Of a stretch of DNA of 64,000 bases, positions 10,159-18,049 are shown piece by piece; position 1 is the first letter of the stretch; each line of letters starts with the position of its first letter. The notes below the pieces were generated by a model. It worked only from the letters and a program-made list of their open reading frames with translations. It did not search any database and was not told the origin of the DNA. The DNA comes from Sulfurisoma sp963709555 (GTDB lineage Bacteria > Pseudomonadota > Gammaproteobacteria > Burkholderiales > Rhodocyclaceae): NCBI GenBank assembly GCA_963709555.1, contig CAVPWR010000003.1, positions 372,001 through 436,000 of the forward strand. Direction: 5' to 3'. The position numbers and the translations under genes were made by a program.

Positions 10159-10977
10159 CTAGCGCAGCGCGCCGGGCCAGCGGCAGGCGACCACGCGATG
10201 CTCGCGGGTCCAGCCGTCGGGCAGCTCGCCGCGCGGTGCAACGGGCCAGGTCCAGCTGGCGACGGCATGGGTGTCGAGGCCGAGCGCCGCGGCGAAGTCG
10301 CTGTGTTCGACCAGGCTGCCCGCCGCATCGCGTACGGTGTGTTCCGCGTCGGCGAGCAGTAGGCGCTCGGCGTCGAAACCTGAGAGCAGGTCGAGGTGGC
10401 GGAGCATCAAATTGCGGCCGAAGTGCTCCAGCGTCGCCGAGTCCAGGTGCGGCTGTTGGCGGCCGAGCCAGGCGACGGGCGGCAGCGGCAGCTGCGACAG
10501 GACGTTGGCCGAGAGTACCCAATCGACTGGCCCCAGGGAAGCGAACGGCGTGGGCACGGATGCGGTCCACGCGTCAAGCTCGGCCGCGTCAGCCGCTGCA
10601 CCGTGATCGAGCAGGGGTCTGGCGATCATCGAGAGATCGGTTTCCAGCAACACGACGTTGTCGTGGCGGGCCGCTTGCCGCCGCATGCCGTGCAAATGCA
10701 CCATGTCGGCGAGCACCACCCGCTCGAAGCGGGCAGCCAGTTCCGCCAGCGGGTACTCGAGCGCCAGCCCCGATCCCATCACCAGCGCCGTGCCATGGCG
10801 TTCGCAGCGTGACAGCGACTCGCGCACGGCGGCGTGGCTATGTGCGAGATGCTCCTGCCAGGCCGCGCCGCAGCGCCGCTGCCTGCTTTCGAAAGCGATG
10901 GCTTCCTTGAGGTAGCCGAAGCGGCGCGCCTCGCGGCTGCACGGCGTGCTCAGCCATGCCCAAGCCTCACGCAGCAT
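10159..10977 (-). CDS. Methyltransferase-like protein of unknown function
   Basis: A 272-residue protein. VMGSGLALEYPLAEL (about residues 67-80) followed by VVLADMVHLHG looks like the glycine-rich loop and acidic strand of a Rossmann-type SAM-dependent methyltransferase. VDWVLSANVLSQLPLPP resembles the post-IV motif. No substrate can be named. It sits between the amidohydrolase and a small unknown gene, both on the same strand. Confidence 0.6.
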   Translation of the reverse strand: MLREAWAWLSTPCSREARRFGYLKEAIAFESRQRRCGAAWQEHLAHSHAAVRESLSRCERHGTALVMGSGLALEYPLAELAARFERVVLADMVHLHGMRRQAARHDNVVLLETDLSMIARPLLDHGAAADAAELDAWTASVPTPFASLGPVDWVLSANVLSQLPLPPVAWLGRQQPHLDSATLEHFGRNLMLRHLDLLSGFDAERLLLADAEHTVRDAAGSLVEHSDFAAALGLDTHAVASWTWPVAPRGELPDGWTREHRVVACRWPGALR

Positions 10978-11058
10978 CGGTGATCAGACGCATCGCCGGC
11001 AGGGAATGGCAGATCGGGCATGCCGGCTGCCGCAAGTGAGACTCCAGTGCCGCACCTT

Positions 11059-11316
11059 CTAGCGGAAGACGAGAGAGAAGCCGCCACCCGGGTGCAGCGC
11101 CTCCTCGGTTTCGGGAATGAAGAGGCCGCGCACCACGACGCGGATCTTGGCGAGCATGGCCGCGGACAGTGCGCCGCTGTTCTCCAGCACCAGTTCCTCG
11201 TCGAGCTTGAGGGCCCGGGCGATCGGGCCATAGTGGAAGGCGATGGCGCCCTCATGGAGTTTCTCGCGACCGATCAACTCGTCGAGGTCGGTATCGGGGG
11301 TACAGAAGTGTTTCAT
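11059..11316 (-). CDS. Small hypothetical protein
   Basis: An 85-residue protein beginning MKHFCTPDTDLDELIG. GGGGAGG lies just before the ATG at 11316, which is why that start is preferred over one nine codons upstream. It has no membrane segment and no motif I recognise. Composition and codon use match its neighbours, so it is probably real. Confidence 0.6.
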   Translation of the reverse strand: MKHFCTPDTDLDELIGREKLHEGAIAFHYGPIARALKLDEELVLENSGALSAAMLAKIRVVVRGLFIPETEEALHPGGGFSLVFR

Positions 11317-11404
11317 GGCGGCCTCCCCGGGAGATATATGCAATTAACGGCCCCGGAACGCCGCGCTTTAGTCTTCCGTGACTCAAACTGCGGAAGCCTT
11401 GGGC

Positions 11405-11410
11405 TATAAT
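11405..11410 (+). promoter_or_regulatory. Putative -10 box for tRNA-Ser
   Basis: TATAAT 34 bases before the mature tRNA 5' end, with a GC-rich discriminator (GCGCCC) as expected for a stringently controlled stable RNA promoter. The -35 is not clear. Confidence 0.5.
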
Positions 11411-11444
11411 GCGCCCCTCAATCCGGCCCCGGTGCCGGATTTCC

Positions 11445-11537
11445 GGAGAAGTGGCCGAGTGGTCGAAGGCACGCCCCTGCTAAGGGCGCATCTGGGCAAA
11501 ACCTGGATCGAGGGTTCGAATCCCTCCTTCTCCGCCA
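11445..11537 (+). tRNA. tRNA-Ser (anticodon GCU)
   Basis: A class II tRNA. The acceptor stem GGAGAAG pairs with CTTCTCC and is followed by G and an encoded CCA. The anticodon stem CGCCC/GGGCG encloses loop CTGCTAA, giving anticodon GCT (reads AGC/AGU). A long variable arm and the T-arm GAGGG-TTCGAAT-CCCTC are intact. It borders a more AT-rich segment, the usual situation at an integration site. Confidence 0.97.
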
Positions 11538-11547
11538 AGAACCAAGA

Positions 11548-11616
11548 GATACGCCAACGCAAACTCTCTTAAACTGGCGTATCAATTAGCCGGAACCCCT
11601 TGCCACAAGGGGTTCC
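11548..11616. repeat. Two hairpins downstream of tRNA-Ser
   Basis: First an inverted repeat GATACGCCA / TGGCGTATC (11548-11556 and 11575-11583). Then a perfect 11-bp stem GGAACCCCTTG / CAAGGGGTTCC with loop CCA (11592-11616). Neither is followed by a T-run. They may be processing or termination structures, or remnants of an integrated element. Confidence 0.5.
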
Positions 11617-11623
11617 AGGCAAA

Positions 11624-11685
11624 ACCTCTTGACCTCCAAAGTTTTTGACGGGACTGAACTGTACCGTTCAGAAGAGGTTTTTTTC
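11624..11685 (+). terminator. Possible terminator after tRNA-Ser
   Basis: Outer arms AACCTCTT and AAGAGGTT enclose a smaller stem CTGAAC/GTTCAG (11654-11671), and the right arm runs into seven or more T residues. This could end the tRNA transcript. Otherwise the region from 11538 to 11811 has no gene-like ORF. Confidence 0.4.
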
Positions 11686-11811
11686 ATCTTTTGGCCCCCA
11701 AAAATCTGCACTTCAAACTGTCTTTAGTGCAGGTTTTTGCCCATTACTTGGAACTGGTTGTAGTTTGTTGGAAGGGCTTGTAACGGCTTGCATCTGGGCT
11801 GCAAAATGAGC

Positions 11812-12036
11812 CTATTTCTCCTTCCCGGGGATGACCAGGCAGGACTGCTCGTAGGCTTCGATATCACTGACGCGATACAGGATGCGGCCCATCATCTTGA
11901 TGTAAGGTGGTCCGATCTTCTGTGAGCGCCAACGCTGAATCCGCGAAACCGAATAGAACCAGCGTTCGGCCAGCAGTTCTTCGGAGATGGCCGCCATATT
12001 ACTGCCGGTCATGTTCCGGAAATTAGCTCGGGCCAT
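11812..12036 (-). CDS. AlpA/excisionase-like DNA-binding protein
   Basis: A 74-residue protein. ISEELLAERWFYSVSRIQRW and GPPYIKMMGRILYRVSDIEAYE form the winged helix-turn-helix of AlpA/phage excisionase-like proteins. Such genes usually belong to integrated elements, which fits its place 275 bp from tRNA-Ser in a relatively AT-rich stretch. No integrase gene is present in the window, so any element is partial. It is divergent from the TacAT-type pair and could share its control region. Confidence 0.75.
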   Translation of the reverse strand: MARANFRNMTGSNMAAISEELLAERWFYSVSRIQRWRSQKIGPPYIKMMGRILYRVSDIEAYEQSCLVIPGKEK

Positions 12037-12067
12037 GCAGCCTCGTCATGTTCAACTTCCCGACTGG

Positions 12068-12089
12068 CTCTGTACGGAATTTATACGGT
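12068..12089 (-). promoter_or_regulatory. Operator, left arm, of the TacAT-type module
   Basis: Contains CTCTGTACGGAA, the exact inverse of TTCCGTACAGAG at 12134-12145. On the minus strand this arm carries two CCGTA half-sites 11 bp apart. It lies 25 bp upstream of the -35 of the antitoxin promoter and could also affect the divergent AlpA-like gene. Confidence 0.65.
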
Positions 12090-12092
12090 GCA

Positions 12093-12121
12093 TTGCGCAC
12101 GGGCATGACTCGGATTACAAT
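12093..12121 (+). promoter_or_regulatory. Promoter of the DUF1778/GNAT module
   Basis: TTGCGC (12093-12098), a 17-bp spacer and TACAAT (12116-12121). The promoter is bracketed by the two operator arms, as expected for an autorepressed toxin-antitoxin operon. Confidence 0.6.
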
Positions 12122-12123
12122 GA

Positions 12124-12145
12124 TCCGTAATTCTTCCGTACAGAG
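12124..12145 (+). promoter_or_regulatory. Operator, right arm, of the TacAT-type module
   Basis: TCCGTAATTC then TTCCGTACAGAG, giving two CCGTA half-sites 11 bp apart, immediately downstream of the -10. The last 12 bases are an exact inverse of the left arm. The AGAGG at its end also serves as the ribosome binding site of the antitoxin gene. Confidence 0.65.
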
Positions 12146-12154
12146 GTGCCCATC

Positions 12155-12439
12155 ATGTTGGCTTCGACTCAAACTCACGAGCGCATTGATTTGCGTACGT
12201 CGCCAGAAATCAAAGAACTGATTGTGCGTGCTGCCACCACCGCAGGCATGTCGGTCAGCGCTTTTTTGCTGGGTACGGCACAGGAGCGTGCCAAGCAAAT
12301 CCTTGCCGATACAGAAATGATGACCTTGTCTGCTCAAGACTGGACTGCATTTGCCAAGGCGCTGGACAACGCAGACAAACCTAGGCCGAAGCTTTCCGCA
12401 GCAATGAAGCGTCATCGCGAGTGGCAGGGGAAGCGCTGA
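12155..12439 (+). CDS. TacA-type (DUF1778) antitoxin
   Basis: A 94-residue protein. The N-terminal ribbon-helix-helix (HERIDLRTSPEIKELIVRAA then MSVSAFLLGTA, residues 7-45) is the DUF1778 DNA-binding domain, followed by a tail that would cover the toxin. The ATG at 12155 is chosen because AGAGG lies eight bases upstream; a GTG three codons earlier would overlap that site. It neutralises the adjacent acetyltransferase toxin and probably represses the operon through the CCGTA sites. Confidence 0.88.
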   Translation: MLASTQTHERIDLRTSPEIKELIVRAATTAGMSVSAFLLGTAQERAKQILADTEMMTLSAQDWTAFAKALDNADKPRPKLSAAMKRHREWQGKR

Positions 12440-12463
12440 ACGTGGAATTCACGGGCAGCATCG

Positions 12464-12937
12464 ATGTTCTGTCGAACAGAGCATGACAGGCGTTCATTCA
12501 CCTGTGGCGTAAGCGCCCTCGATGAGTATTTACGCCGCTTTGCACGTCAGCATGCGACGGCCAATATCAGCAGGACCTATGTCGCGGTGGACGGTGTTGC
12601 CATACGCGGGTACTACAGTCTCGCCATGGCCGGAATTCGCAGGGACAACCTGCCTGCCAGGTATGCCGATCGCTTCCCGAACTTTCCGCTACCAGTGGCC
12701 CGCTTGGCTCGACTCGCTGTGGCAGAACTTCATCAACGTAAAGGACTCGGCGAACTGCTACTGGTAGATGCGCTTCAACGCTGCCTGCGTCTGTCCGACG
12801 AAATAGGCATGGTTGGCGTCATCGTCGACTCAAAGGATGAGTATGCGCGACAGTGGTATGAGCGCTATGAGTTTGAACGATTGCCGGACTTGCCTTTGAC
12901 CTTATGGATCCCTACAGACGCGATCAGGAAACTGTGA
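12464..12937 (+). CDS. TacT-type GNAT acetyltransferase toxin
   Basis: A 157-residue GNAT protein. TacT-like toxins acetylate the amino group of aminoacyl-tRNAs and block translation. HDRRSFTCGVSALDEYLRRFARQHA (residues 7-31) is the hallmark N-terminus; ARLAVAELHQRKGLGELLL holds the acetyl-CoA loop (Q/R-x-x-G-x-G/A), and WYERYEFERLPD is the late motif. The antitoxin stop is in the same frame 27 bases upstream with no start codon between, so the ATG at 12464 is the only candidate. Unusually, toxin and antitoxin do not overlap. Confidence 0.88.
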   Translation: MFCRTEHDRRSFTCGVSALDEYLRRFARQHATANISRTYVAVDGVAIRGYYSLAMAGIRRDNLPARYADRFPNFPLPVARLARLAVAELHQRKGLGELLLVDALQRCLRLSDEIGMVGVIVDSKDEYARQWYERYEFERLPDLPLTLWIPTDAIRKL

Positions 12938-13113
12938 GCAGAACCTGGAGCATGGATGAAAATGATGGTTTCGAATTGAACCGAGCTTCCAAGGCTAGAC
13001 AGTTTGTTTTGGCATACCTTCTGGCCCGCCAGACATTCCAGCGCAGGTCGCGCCGACGCAATGTCGGCAGTAGCGGCTTATTCCCGGCCCATTTCCGACG
13101 GATCGAGTAGGGC

Positions 13114-14088
13114 ATGCATACCGACAATCTGTCCGACTGGACGCACGACCACGTCTTCGATGCCGGCAGCCATGCGGCGGAACGCGGCACGCGCCTGGTG
13201 ATGTGGATCACGGCGGCGATGATGGTGATCGAGATCGTCGCCGGCTGGTGGTTCAACTCGATGGCGCTCCTGGCCGACGGCTGGCACATGAGTTCGCACG
13301 CGCTGGCCATCGGCCTCAGTGCCTTCGCCTATGCGGCCGCACGCAAGTATGCCCGTGACCCACGCTTCGCCTTCGGCACCTGGAAGATCGAGGTCCTCGG
13401 CGGCTTCGCCAGTGCCATCTTCCTGCTCGGCGTGGCGGCGCTGATGGTCTTCGGCTCGGTCGAGCGCATCCTGTCGCCGACAGCGATCCACTACCAGGAG
13501 GCGATCGTCGTCGCCGTGCTCGGCCTCGTCGTCAACGTCGTCTGCGCGCTGATCCTCGGCCGTGCCCATGATCACCACCCGCATGACCACGGCGAAGGGC
13601 ATGGCCATGATCATGACCACCACCACGACCTCAACCTGCGTTCGGCCTATCTCCACGTGATCGCCGACGCGGCGACCTCGGTGCTGGCGATCATCGCCCT
13701 CATCGGCGGCTGGATCTACGGCTGGGCCTGGCTCGACCCGCTGATGGGCATCGTCGGCGCCATCCTCGTCGCCAACTGGGCCCGGGGTCTGCTGGCCGAG
13801 ACCGGCAAGGTGCTGCTCGATCGCGAGATGGATCATCCGGTGGTCGAGGAAATCCGCGAGGCGGTCGAAACCGGCCCAGAGGCGGGATACACACGCATCA
13901 CCGACCTGCATGTCTGGCGCGTCGGCAAGGGCGCCTATTCCTGTGCCCTCAGCGTGCTCACCCATGACCCCGCGCTGACGCCGGCGCGCATCCGCGAGCG
14001 GCTCGCCGTGCATGAGGAGATCGTGCACACGACCATCGAGGTGCAGCTCTGCCCCGCAGCGTCCGCCGCAGAGGCGCAACCGGCTTGA
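13114..14088 (+). CDS. Cation diffusion facilitator (DmeF-type)
   Basis: A 324-residue inner-membrane proton antiporter exporting divalent metals such as Co, Ni or Zn. It starts MHTDNLSDWTHDHVF and has six predicted helices with the metal-site motif HMSSHALAIGLS after LLADGW. A cytoplasmic His/Asp-rich loop (AHDHHPHDHGEGHGHDHDHHH, about residues 150-170) is typical of the DmeF branch, as is the N-terminal histidine-containing tail. The stop overlaps the TTG start of the next gene. The 176 bp upstream of it (12938-13113) hold no other gene. Confidence 0.9.
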   Translation: MHTDNLSDWTHDHVFDAGSHAAERGTRLVMWITAAMMVIEIVAGWWFNSMALLADGWHMSSHALAIGLSAFAYAAARKYARDPRFAFGTWKIEVLGGFASAIFLLGVAALMVFGSVERILSPTAIHYQEAIVVAVLGLVVNVVCALILGRAHDHHPHDHGEGHGHDHDHHHDLNLRSAYLHVIADAATSVLAIIALIGGWIYGWAWLDPLMGIVGAILVANWARGLLAETGKVLLDREMDHPVVEEIREAVETGPEAGYTRITDLHVWRVGKGAYSCALSVLTHDPALTPARIRERLAVHEEIVHTTIEVQLCPAASAAEAQPA

Positions 14089-14855
14089 CGCCGTCGCGTC
14101 GCATCCTCCTTTGCGCCCTGTCGCTGCTCGCCGCCTGTGCGCCGATGGCGCCGCAGGGGCCCGCCGTGCCGGTCAGCTGGCAGCCGTCGCCCAATTTCGA
14201 CGAGCGGCGGCCGAACTTCGTCATCCTGCACCAGACCACCAACGACGATGCCGAGCGCGCGCTGCTCACCCTGACCGACCCGCTGAAGAAGGTCAGTGCC
14301 CATTACCTGGTCGGCCGCGACGGGGCGGTGATGCAGCTGGTCGACGAACGCGCCCGCGCCTGGCACGCCGGCGAATCGTGGTGGGGCGGGCTGACCGACC
14401 TCAACTCCGCCTCGATCGGCATCGAGCTCGACAACAACGGAGATGAGCCGTTCGCCGCGCCGCAGATCGCCGCGCTGCTCGACCTGCTGGCCGATCTCAA
14501 GGCGCGGCTGCGCATTCCCGCTGCCAACTTCCTCGGCCACGGCGACATCGCGCCGGGACGCAAGGTCGATCCGAGCCGGCACTTTCCATGGAAGCTTCTG
14601 GCGGAACGAGGCTTCGGCCTCTGGTGCGACAGCCCGCCACCCGCGCCGGCCGGCTTCGACGCGACGCTGGCCCTGCGGGCGCTCGGCTATAGAGGCGGCG
14701 CTGGCGACGCCCTGAAGGAAGTCACCCTGGTGGATGCTGCGGCGCGAGCCTTCCGCCGGCACTGGGCGGGCGACGATGCGACGGCCGAGCTGAACGAGGG
14801 TGACAAGGCCATGCTCCATTGCCTCGTCCGGCTGAAGGACGGCAACGGCCGTTAG
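14085..14855 (+). CDS. N-acetylmuramoyl-L-alanine amidase, lipoprotein (AmiD-like)
   Basis: A 256-residue peptidoglycan amidase. A lipobox (SLLAAC, Cys about 18) predicts an outer-membrane lipoprotein. The amidase_2 domain has the zinc ligands in FVILHQTTND and GHGDIAPGRKVDP, with HYLVGRDG and AWHAG between. A peptidoglycan-binding-like C-terminal region follows (about 185-250). The only plausible start is the TTG at 14085, overlapping the stop of the cation transporter gene; no ATG gives a full signal sequence. Confidence 0.85.
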   Translation: MTPSRRILLCALSLLAACAPMAPQGPAVPVSWQPSPNFDERRPNFVILHQTTNDDAERALLTLTDPLKKVSAHYLVGRDGAVMQLVDERARAWHAGESWWGGLTDLNSASIGIELDNNGDEPFAAPQIAALLDLLADLKARLRIPAANFLGHGDIAPGRKVDPSRHFPWKLLAERGFGLWCDSPPPAPAGFDATLALRALGYRGGAGDALKEVTLVDAAARAFRRHWAGDDATAELNEGDKAMLHCLVRLKDGNGR

Positions 14856-15752
14856 AGTCCCCGGGCCCAGGCGGGCCGCAACGGCGCGGCATCGGGATGG
14901 GCGATGGCCTCGCGCACCTGCGCCAGCAGCCGCTCCTTGTCGGCACCGAGCGTGCCCTTGAGCACCAGCCAGTTCGAGGCATGGTCGGAGCGGAATACGG
15001 TGCGCCGCAGTTCGAGGCCTGACAGGAAGCGTTCCATCTCGCGCAGCAGGCCGCCGATGTCCAGCGGCTGCCATTCCGGAAAGCCGGTGCGGAAGCGTTC
15101 TTCGCCCTGCGGGAAAGCTCACCACCAGCGTGGCGAGGTACTCGGGCTGGGCTGCGTTGGCGAGCCGCGCCGAGTTCTCGGCGTGCTGCGCCGTCAGCGT
15201 CGTGCCGCCGAGGCCGTTGAGGATCATCACCGAGCGCCGGATGCCGGCCTCTCCCAGCCTCTCCAGCGCGTCCAGCGTCGTGGCGTAGGTCTCGCCCTTG
15301 TCGACTTTCGTCAGCACTGCGTCGTCGCCCGATTCCGCCCCGACATAGGCCAGCGCCAGCCCGGCGTCGGCAAGCTCGCGCAACTCGGCCACCGACTTCT
15401 TGCGCAGGTTGCGCGGCAGGCAGTAGCTGGAGACGCGATGCACCCCCGGCAGATGCCGGCGGATCGCGCCCAGCACCTCGAGCAGGCGCCGCGTCGGCAG
15501 CACCAGCGCATCGCCGTCGGCGAGGAAGACGCGGCGGACCTCGGTGCCGAAGCGTTCCCCGCAGCGGCGTATCGCCTCCAGCGTTTCGGCTTCATCGCGG
15601 GCGCGGAACTGTTTCTGCGGCGCCGTGTACATCTCGCAGAAGGTACAACGGTTCCACGAGCAGCCGTCGGTGACCGGCAGGATCAGCGAATCCGCCTCGC
15701 TCGGCGGGCGAAATACCGGGTCGACGTAGCGGACGGGAAACTCGCGGAACAT
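14852..15752 (-). CDS. Radical SAM protein, interrupted by one frameshift
   Basis: The protein begins MFREFPVRYVDPVFRPPSE and has the iron-sulfur motif SWNRCTFCEMY near residues 32-42. GVHRVSSYCLPRNL and AYVGAESGDD match radical SAM enzymes of the B12-independent, COG1032-like type. Near 15115 the frame changes: after LVVSFP the sequence TTTCCC has one base too many, and the downstream frame resumes with a matching C-terminus (RTVFRSDHASNWLVLKGTLG). With the extra base removed the product is 299 residues. Function unknown. Sequencing error is more likely than true loss. Confidence 0.8.
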
Positions 15753-15828
15753 GATGTTGCCTCCTCACCAGCTGCTCGTGCAGCGAGCAAACAGGCTCCC
15801 CCGCCGGCGGGCGGGGGGGGAACCCGCT

Positions 15829-16734
15829 TCAGCCCTTGACGGAGCGGTACTGCGCGGCCATGCGGTGGGTCGCGCCAGGGGCGAGCTGGATCACGTCTTC
15901 GACGGCGTTGGCCGTCTCGACGCAAACCATGGCGGTCCAGCCGTCGGCGCCGAAGTCGCCCATCTTGTCGGCCTTCTCGTTCCACGGGTTCCAGACGATG
16001 GTGGAGCGGCTGCCGGTGCTGGTGATGACGATGCGACGGCCGAGCACCGGATCGTGGATCTCGCAGTGGCCGCGCGTGGCGAGGTAGACGCGGTCGGCTT
16101 CCTGGGTGAAGCCCACGGCGCCGTGCTGCACCTTGCGTGCACTGCCATCGACCCTGTCGATGTAGTCGCAGTTCTCGAGGCCCGTGATCGTGGACTGGCG
16201 GATGTCGCCGACCTCGAAATAGGTGTGCAGCGCCTGGCCGAGTTCGAAGGGCGCGGTGCCGGTGTTGGTGGTGGCGAGCTCGACTTCGAGTTCCTGGCCG
16301 ACGGTGACGATGTTCTTAACCGTCGAGGCGTGCGGCCACTGGGCGCGCGTCGCGTCGGAGTGGATCAGCTCGAATTCGAGGCGGACGCGGTGATCCGGCA
16401 GCAACCTGGTGTCGACCAGTTGCCACGGCACGGTGCGGGCGAAGCCGTGGCCGGGGAGCTTGGCGTCGGTGGCGTGGGGGCCGAACCACGGCCAGCAAAC
16501 CGGCACGCCGCCGCGGATCGACTTGCCCGGGGCGAACTTGGCGAACCTCGAAAGCCAGATCAGCGGCGGATGGCCGGCCGGCTGGTAGGTCATGACGTGT
16601 GCGCCCTGCAGCGCGATGCGCGCGGTGGCGTAGCGGGTGGTGACGTTGGCGACGACGAAGCCGTCGGTGATTTCCTCGAAGCTCAGAAAGTCGGCGATGG
16701 CGAGACGGTGATTGAGGTCGGTGGCCTGGTTCAT
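15829..16734 (-). CDS. D-hexose-6-phosphate mutarotase (YeaD-like)
   Basis: A 301-residue aldose-1-epimerase fold protein that interconverts anomers of hexose 6-phosphates. Diagnostic blocks are RGGVPVCWPWFGPH (about 90), LPGHGFART, ALHTYFEVGDI and WNPWNEKADKMGDFG, with the catalytic glutamate in VCVETANA. The start overlaps the stop of the thioredoxin gene by ATGA, so the two are coupled. The 76-bp gap to the next gene downstream contains a GC-rich palindromic stretch (15801-15823). Confidence 0.92.
   Translation of the reverse strand: MNQATDLNHRLAIADFLSFEEITDGFVVANVTTRYATARIALQGAHVMTYQPAGHPPLIWLSRFAKFAPGKSIRGGVPVCWPWFGPHATDAKLPGHGFARTVPWQLVDTRLLPDHRVRLEFELIHSDATRAQWPHASTVKNIVTVGQELEVELATTNTGTAPFELGQALHTYFEVGDIRQSTITGLENCDYIDRVDGSARKVQHGAVGFTQEADRVYLATRGHCEIHDPVLGRRIVITSTGSRSTIVWNPWNEKADKMGDFGADGWTAMVCVETANAVEDVIQLAPGATHRMAAQYRSVKG
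16686..16708 (+). repeat. Dispersed coding motif, weak copy
   Basis: AAAGTCGGCGATGGCGAGACGG, four differences from consensus, inside yeaD. Included only as a possible diverged member. Confidence 0.25.
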
Positions 16735-17087
16735 TGTGGTTTTCCCTGTGCGTGTTTGGCGATGACGCCGTCGATGAATTGGGTGAGGAAGCCCATGGTC
16801 TGCGCGCTGTGAAATCGGTCGACCTCGACCCCATGGCTATAGGCGATGACCGTGGGGAAGCCGCGCACCTTGTGGCGGCCGGCGATCTTCATGTTCTCGT
16901 CGGCATCGACCAGGGCCAGCAGAAAGCGGCCGTCGTAGCCGTTGGCCGCCTTGTAGAGCAGAGGTGCCAGCACGCGGCAGGGCGCGCACCAGTCGGCACT
17001 GATGTCGACGAGTATCGGGGTTTCGTGGGAACGGGCGACGACGAGCTGGTCGAAGTCGTCCTCGGTGACATCGAATGCAAGCGACAT
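16731..17087 (-). CDS. Thioredoxin-like protein
   Basis: A 118-residue thioredoxin fold protein with the active site ADWCAPCRVLAPLL (Cys 34 and 37) and the cis-proline region VRGFPTVIAYSHG. It has no signal peptide and should be cytosolic. The WCAPC site resembles the N-terminal domain of CnoX/YbbN-type proteins rather than the WCGPC of TrxA. The start at 17087 removes a non-homologous 37-codon extension. Coupled to yeaD by an ATGA overlap. Confidence 0.88.
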   Translation of the reverse strand: MSLAFDVTEDDFDQLVVARSHETPILVDISADWCAPCRVLAPLLYKAANGYDGRFLLALVDADENMKIAGRHKVRGFPTVIAYSHGVEVDRFHSAQTMGFLTQFIDGVIAKHAQGKPQ

Positions 17088-17168
17088 GGGGTATTTTTTT
17101 CCGGAACGTGGGTAGGGCAACTCTTCATAGTATAAAGTCTGCGAACCCCAACCTGAGGAGACACGAAG

Positions 17169-17414
17169 ATGTCGAACAAAAATCCGGCCATTCCGCAAAA
17201 ATCACCGTATGGCGTCAACGTCGAGGCCGGCAAGTCCTACTGGTGGTGCTCTTGCGGTCACAGCAAGAGCCAGCCCTTCTGCGACGGCTCGCACAAGGGA
17301 ACCGGCATGGAACCCGTCGAATACAAGGCGACCGCCACCGGCGAGGTCTGGTTCTGCGGCTGCAAGCACAACCAGGGCGGAGTGCTCTGCGACGGCAGCC
17401 ACAGCAAGCTGTAA
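17169..17414 (+). CDS. CDGSH iron-sulfur domain protein
   Basis: An 81-residue protein with two CDGSH 2Fe-2S motifs: WCSCGHSKSQPFCDGSH (about 27-43) and FCGCKHNQGGVLCDGSH (about 62-78). Each provides three Cys and one His ligand. The second lacks the usual S/T-x3-P spacing residue but keeps all ligands. Such tandem proteins are thought to act in iron-sulfur or redox homeostasis. GAGGAG lies upstream of the ATG. Confidence 0.92.
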   Translation: MSNKNPAIPQKSPYGVNVEAGKSYWWCSCGHSKSQPFCDGSHKGTGMEPVEYKATATGEVWFCGCKHNQGGVLCDGSHSKL

Positions 17415-17417
17415 TCC

Positions 17418-18044
17418 CTACCCGATCGCGCGCAGGAATTCGTTTCTGGCCTGATCCGAGTCAGCGAACGTTCCGGTGAAGGCCTGCGTCACGACCCGCT
17501 CGTCGCCGCGGCGGTCTTCGCCCAGCAGCAGGCACAGTTGCTCGGCCTCGACCACGCAGGCGGCGCCCTGCGCCTTGCCGAAGGTCATCAGCGCCTCGGC
17601 GATGTCGCGGGTCATCCATTCCTGGTAGGTGAAGCGGTGGCCGATGGCGTCGACCAGTCGCGCGATGCGGCCGAAGCCGTGCAGGCGGCCGCCCGGCAGG
17701 TAGGCGACGTGCGCCACGCCGCGGAAGGGCACCAGATGGTGCGGGCAGACGCCGTGGATGGCGATGCCGCGCACCACCACCATGTCGGAGCGGCGGTCCT
17801 CGAAGCCGTCGCCCAGCGCCTCGGCCGGATCGATGTCGTAGCCGCCGAGCAGGCGCTTCTGCCACAGCTCGCGCACGCGCTGGGCGGTCTTGCCGGTGTG
17901 CGTCGAGTCGGGTGCCACGCCGCAAGCGCGCAGCAGGTCGGTGACGGCGCGCTCGAAGGCGGCGGGGTCGAACTGGCCCGGGCGAGGGATGCCGATGCCG
18001 CTGGCGGCACCTGGCGGCGGGCAATGATCGTCACACGTGGACAT
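17418..18044 (-). CDS. folE: GTP cyclohydrolase I
   Basis: Converts GTP to dihydroneopterin triphosphate, the first step of folate synthesis and of the QueD branch. The 208 residues include the zinc-site Cys/His block GVCPHHLVPF (about 100-109), GRLHGFGRIARLVDAIGHRF and the third ligand in QLCLLLGEDRRGD. The N-terminal 30 residues are variable. It converges on the CDGSH gene with three bases between stops. Confidence 0.94.
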   Translation of the reverse strand: MSTCDDHCPPPGAASGIGIPRPGQFDPAAFERAVTDLLRACGVAPDSTHTGKTAQRVRELWQKRLLGGYDIDPAEALGDGFEDRRSDMVVVRGIAIHGVCPHHLVPFRGVAHVAYLPGGRLHGFGRIARLVDAIGHRFTYQEWMTRDIAEALMTFGKAQGAACVVEAEQLCLLLGEDRRGDERVVTQAFTGTFADSDQARNEFLRAIG

Positions 18045-18049
18045 GGTGG

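Noticed and set aside
11538..13113. A complete prophage or integrative element
   Set aside because: No integrase, structural or replication genes and no second attachment site were found.
13600..13640. CRISPR-like or tandem DNA repeats in the metal transporter
   Set aside because: The pattern is a His/Asp-rich coding loop of the transporter, not DNA repeats with spacers; no CRISPR array exists in the window.
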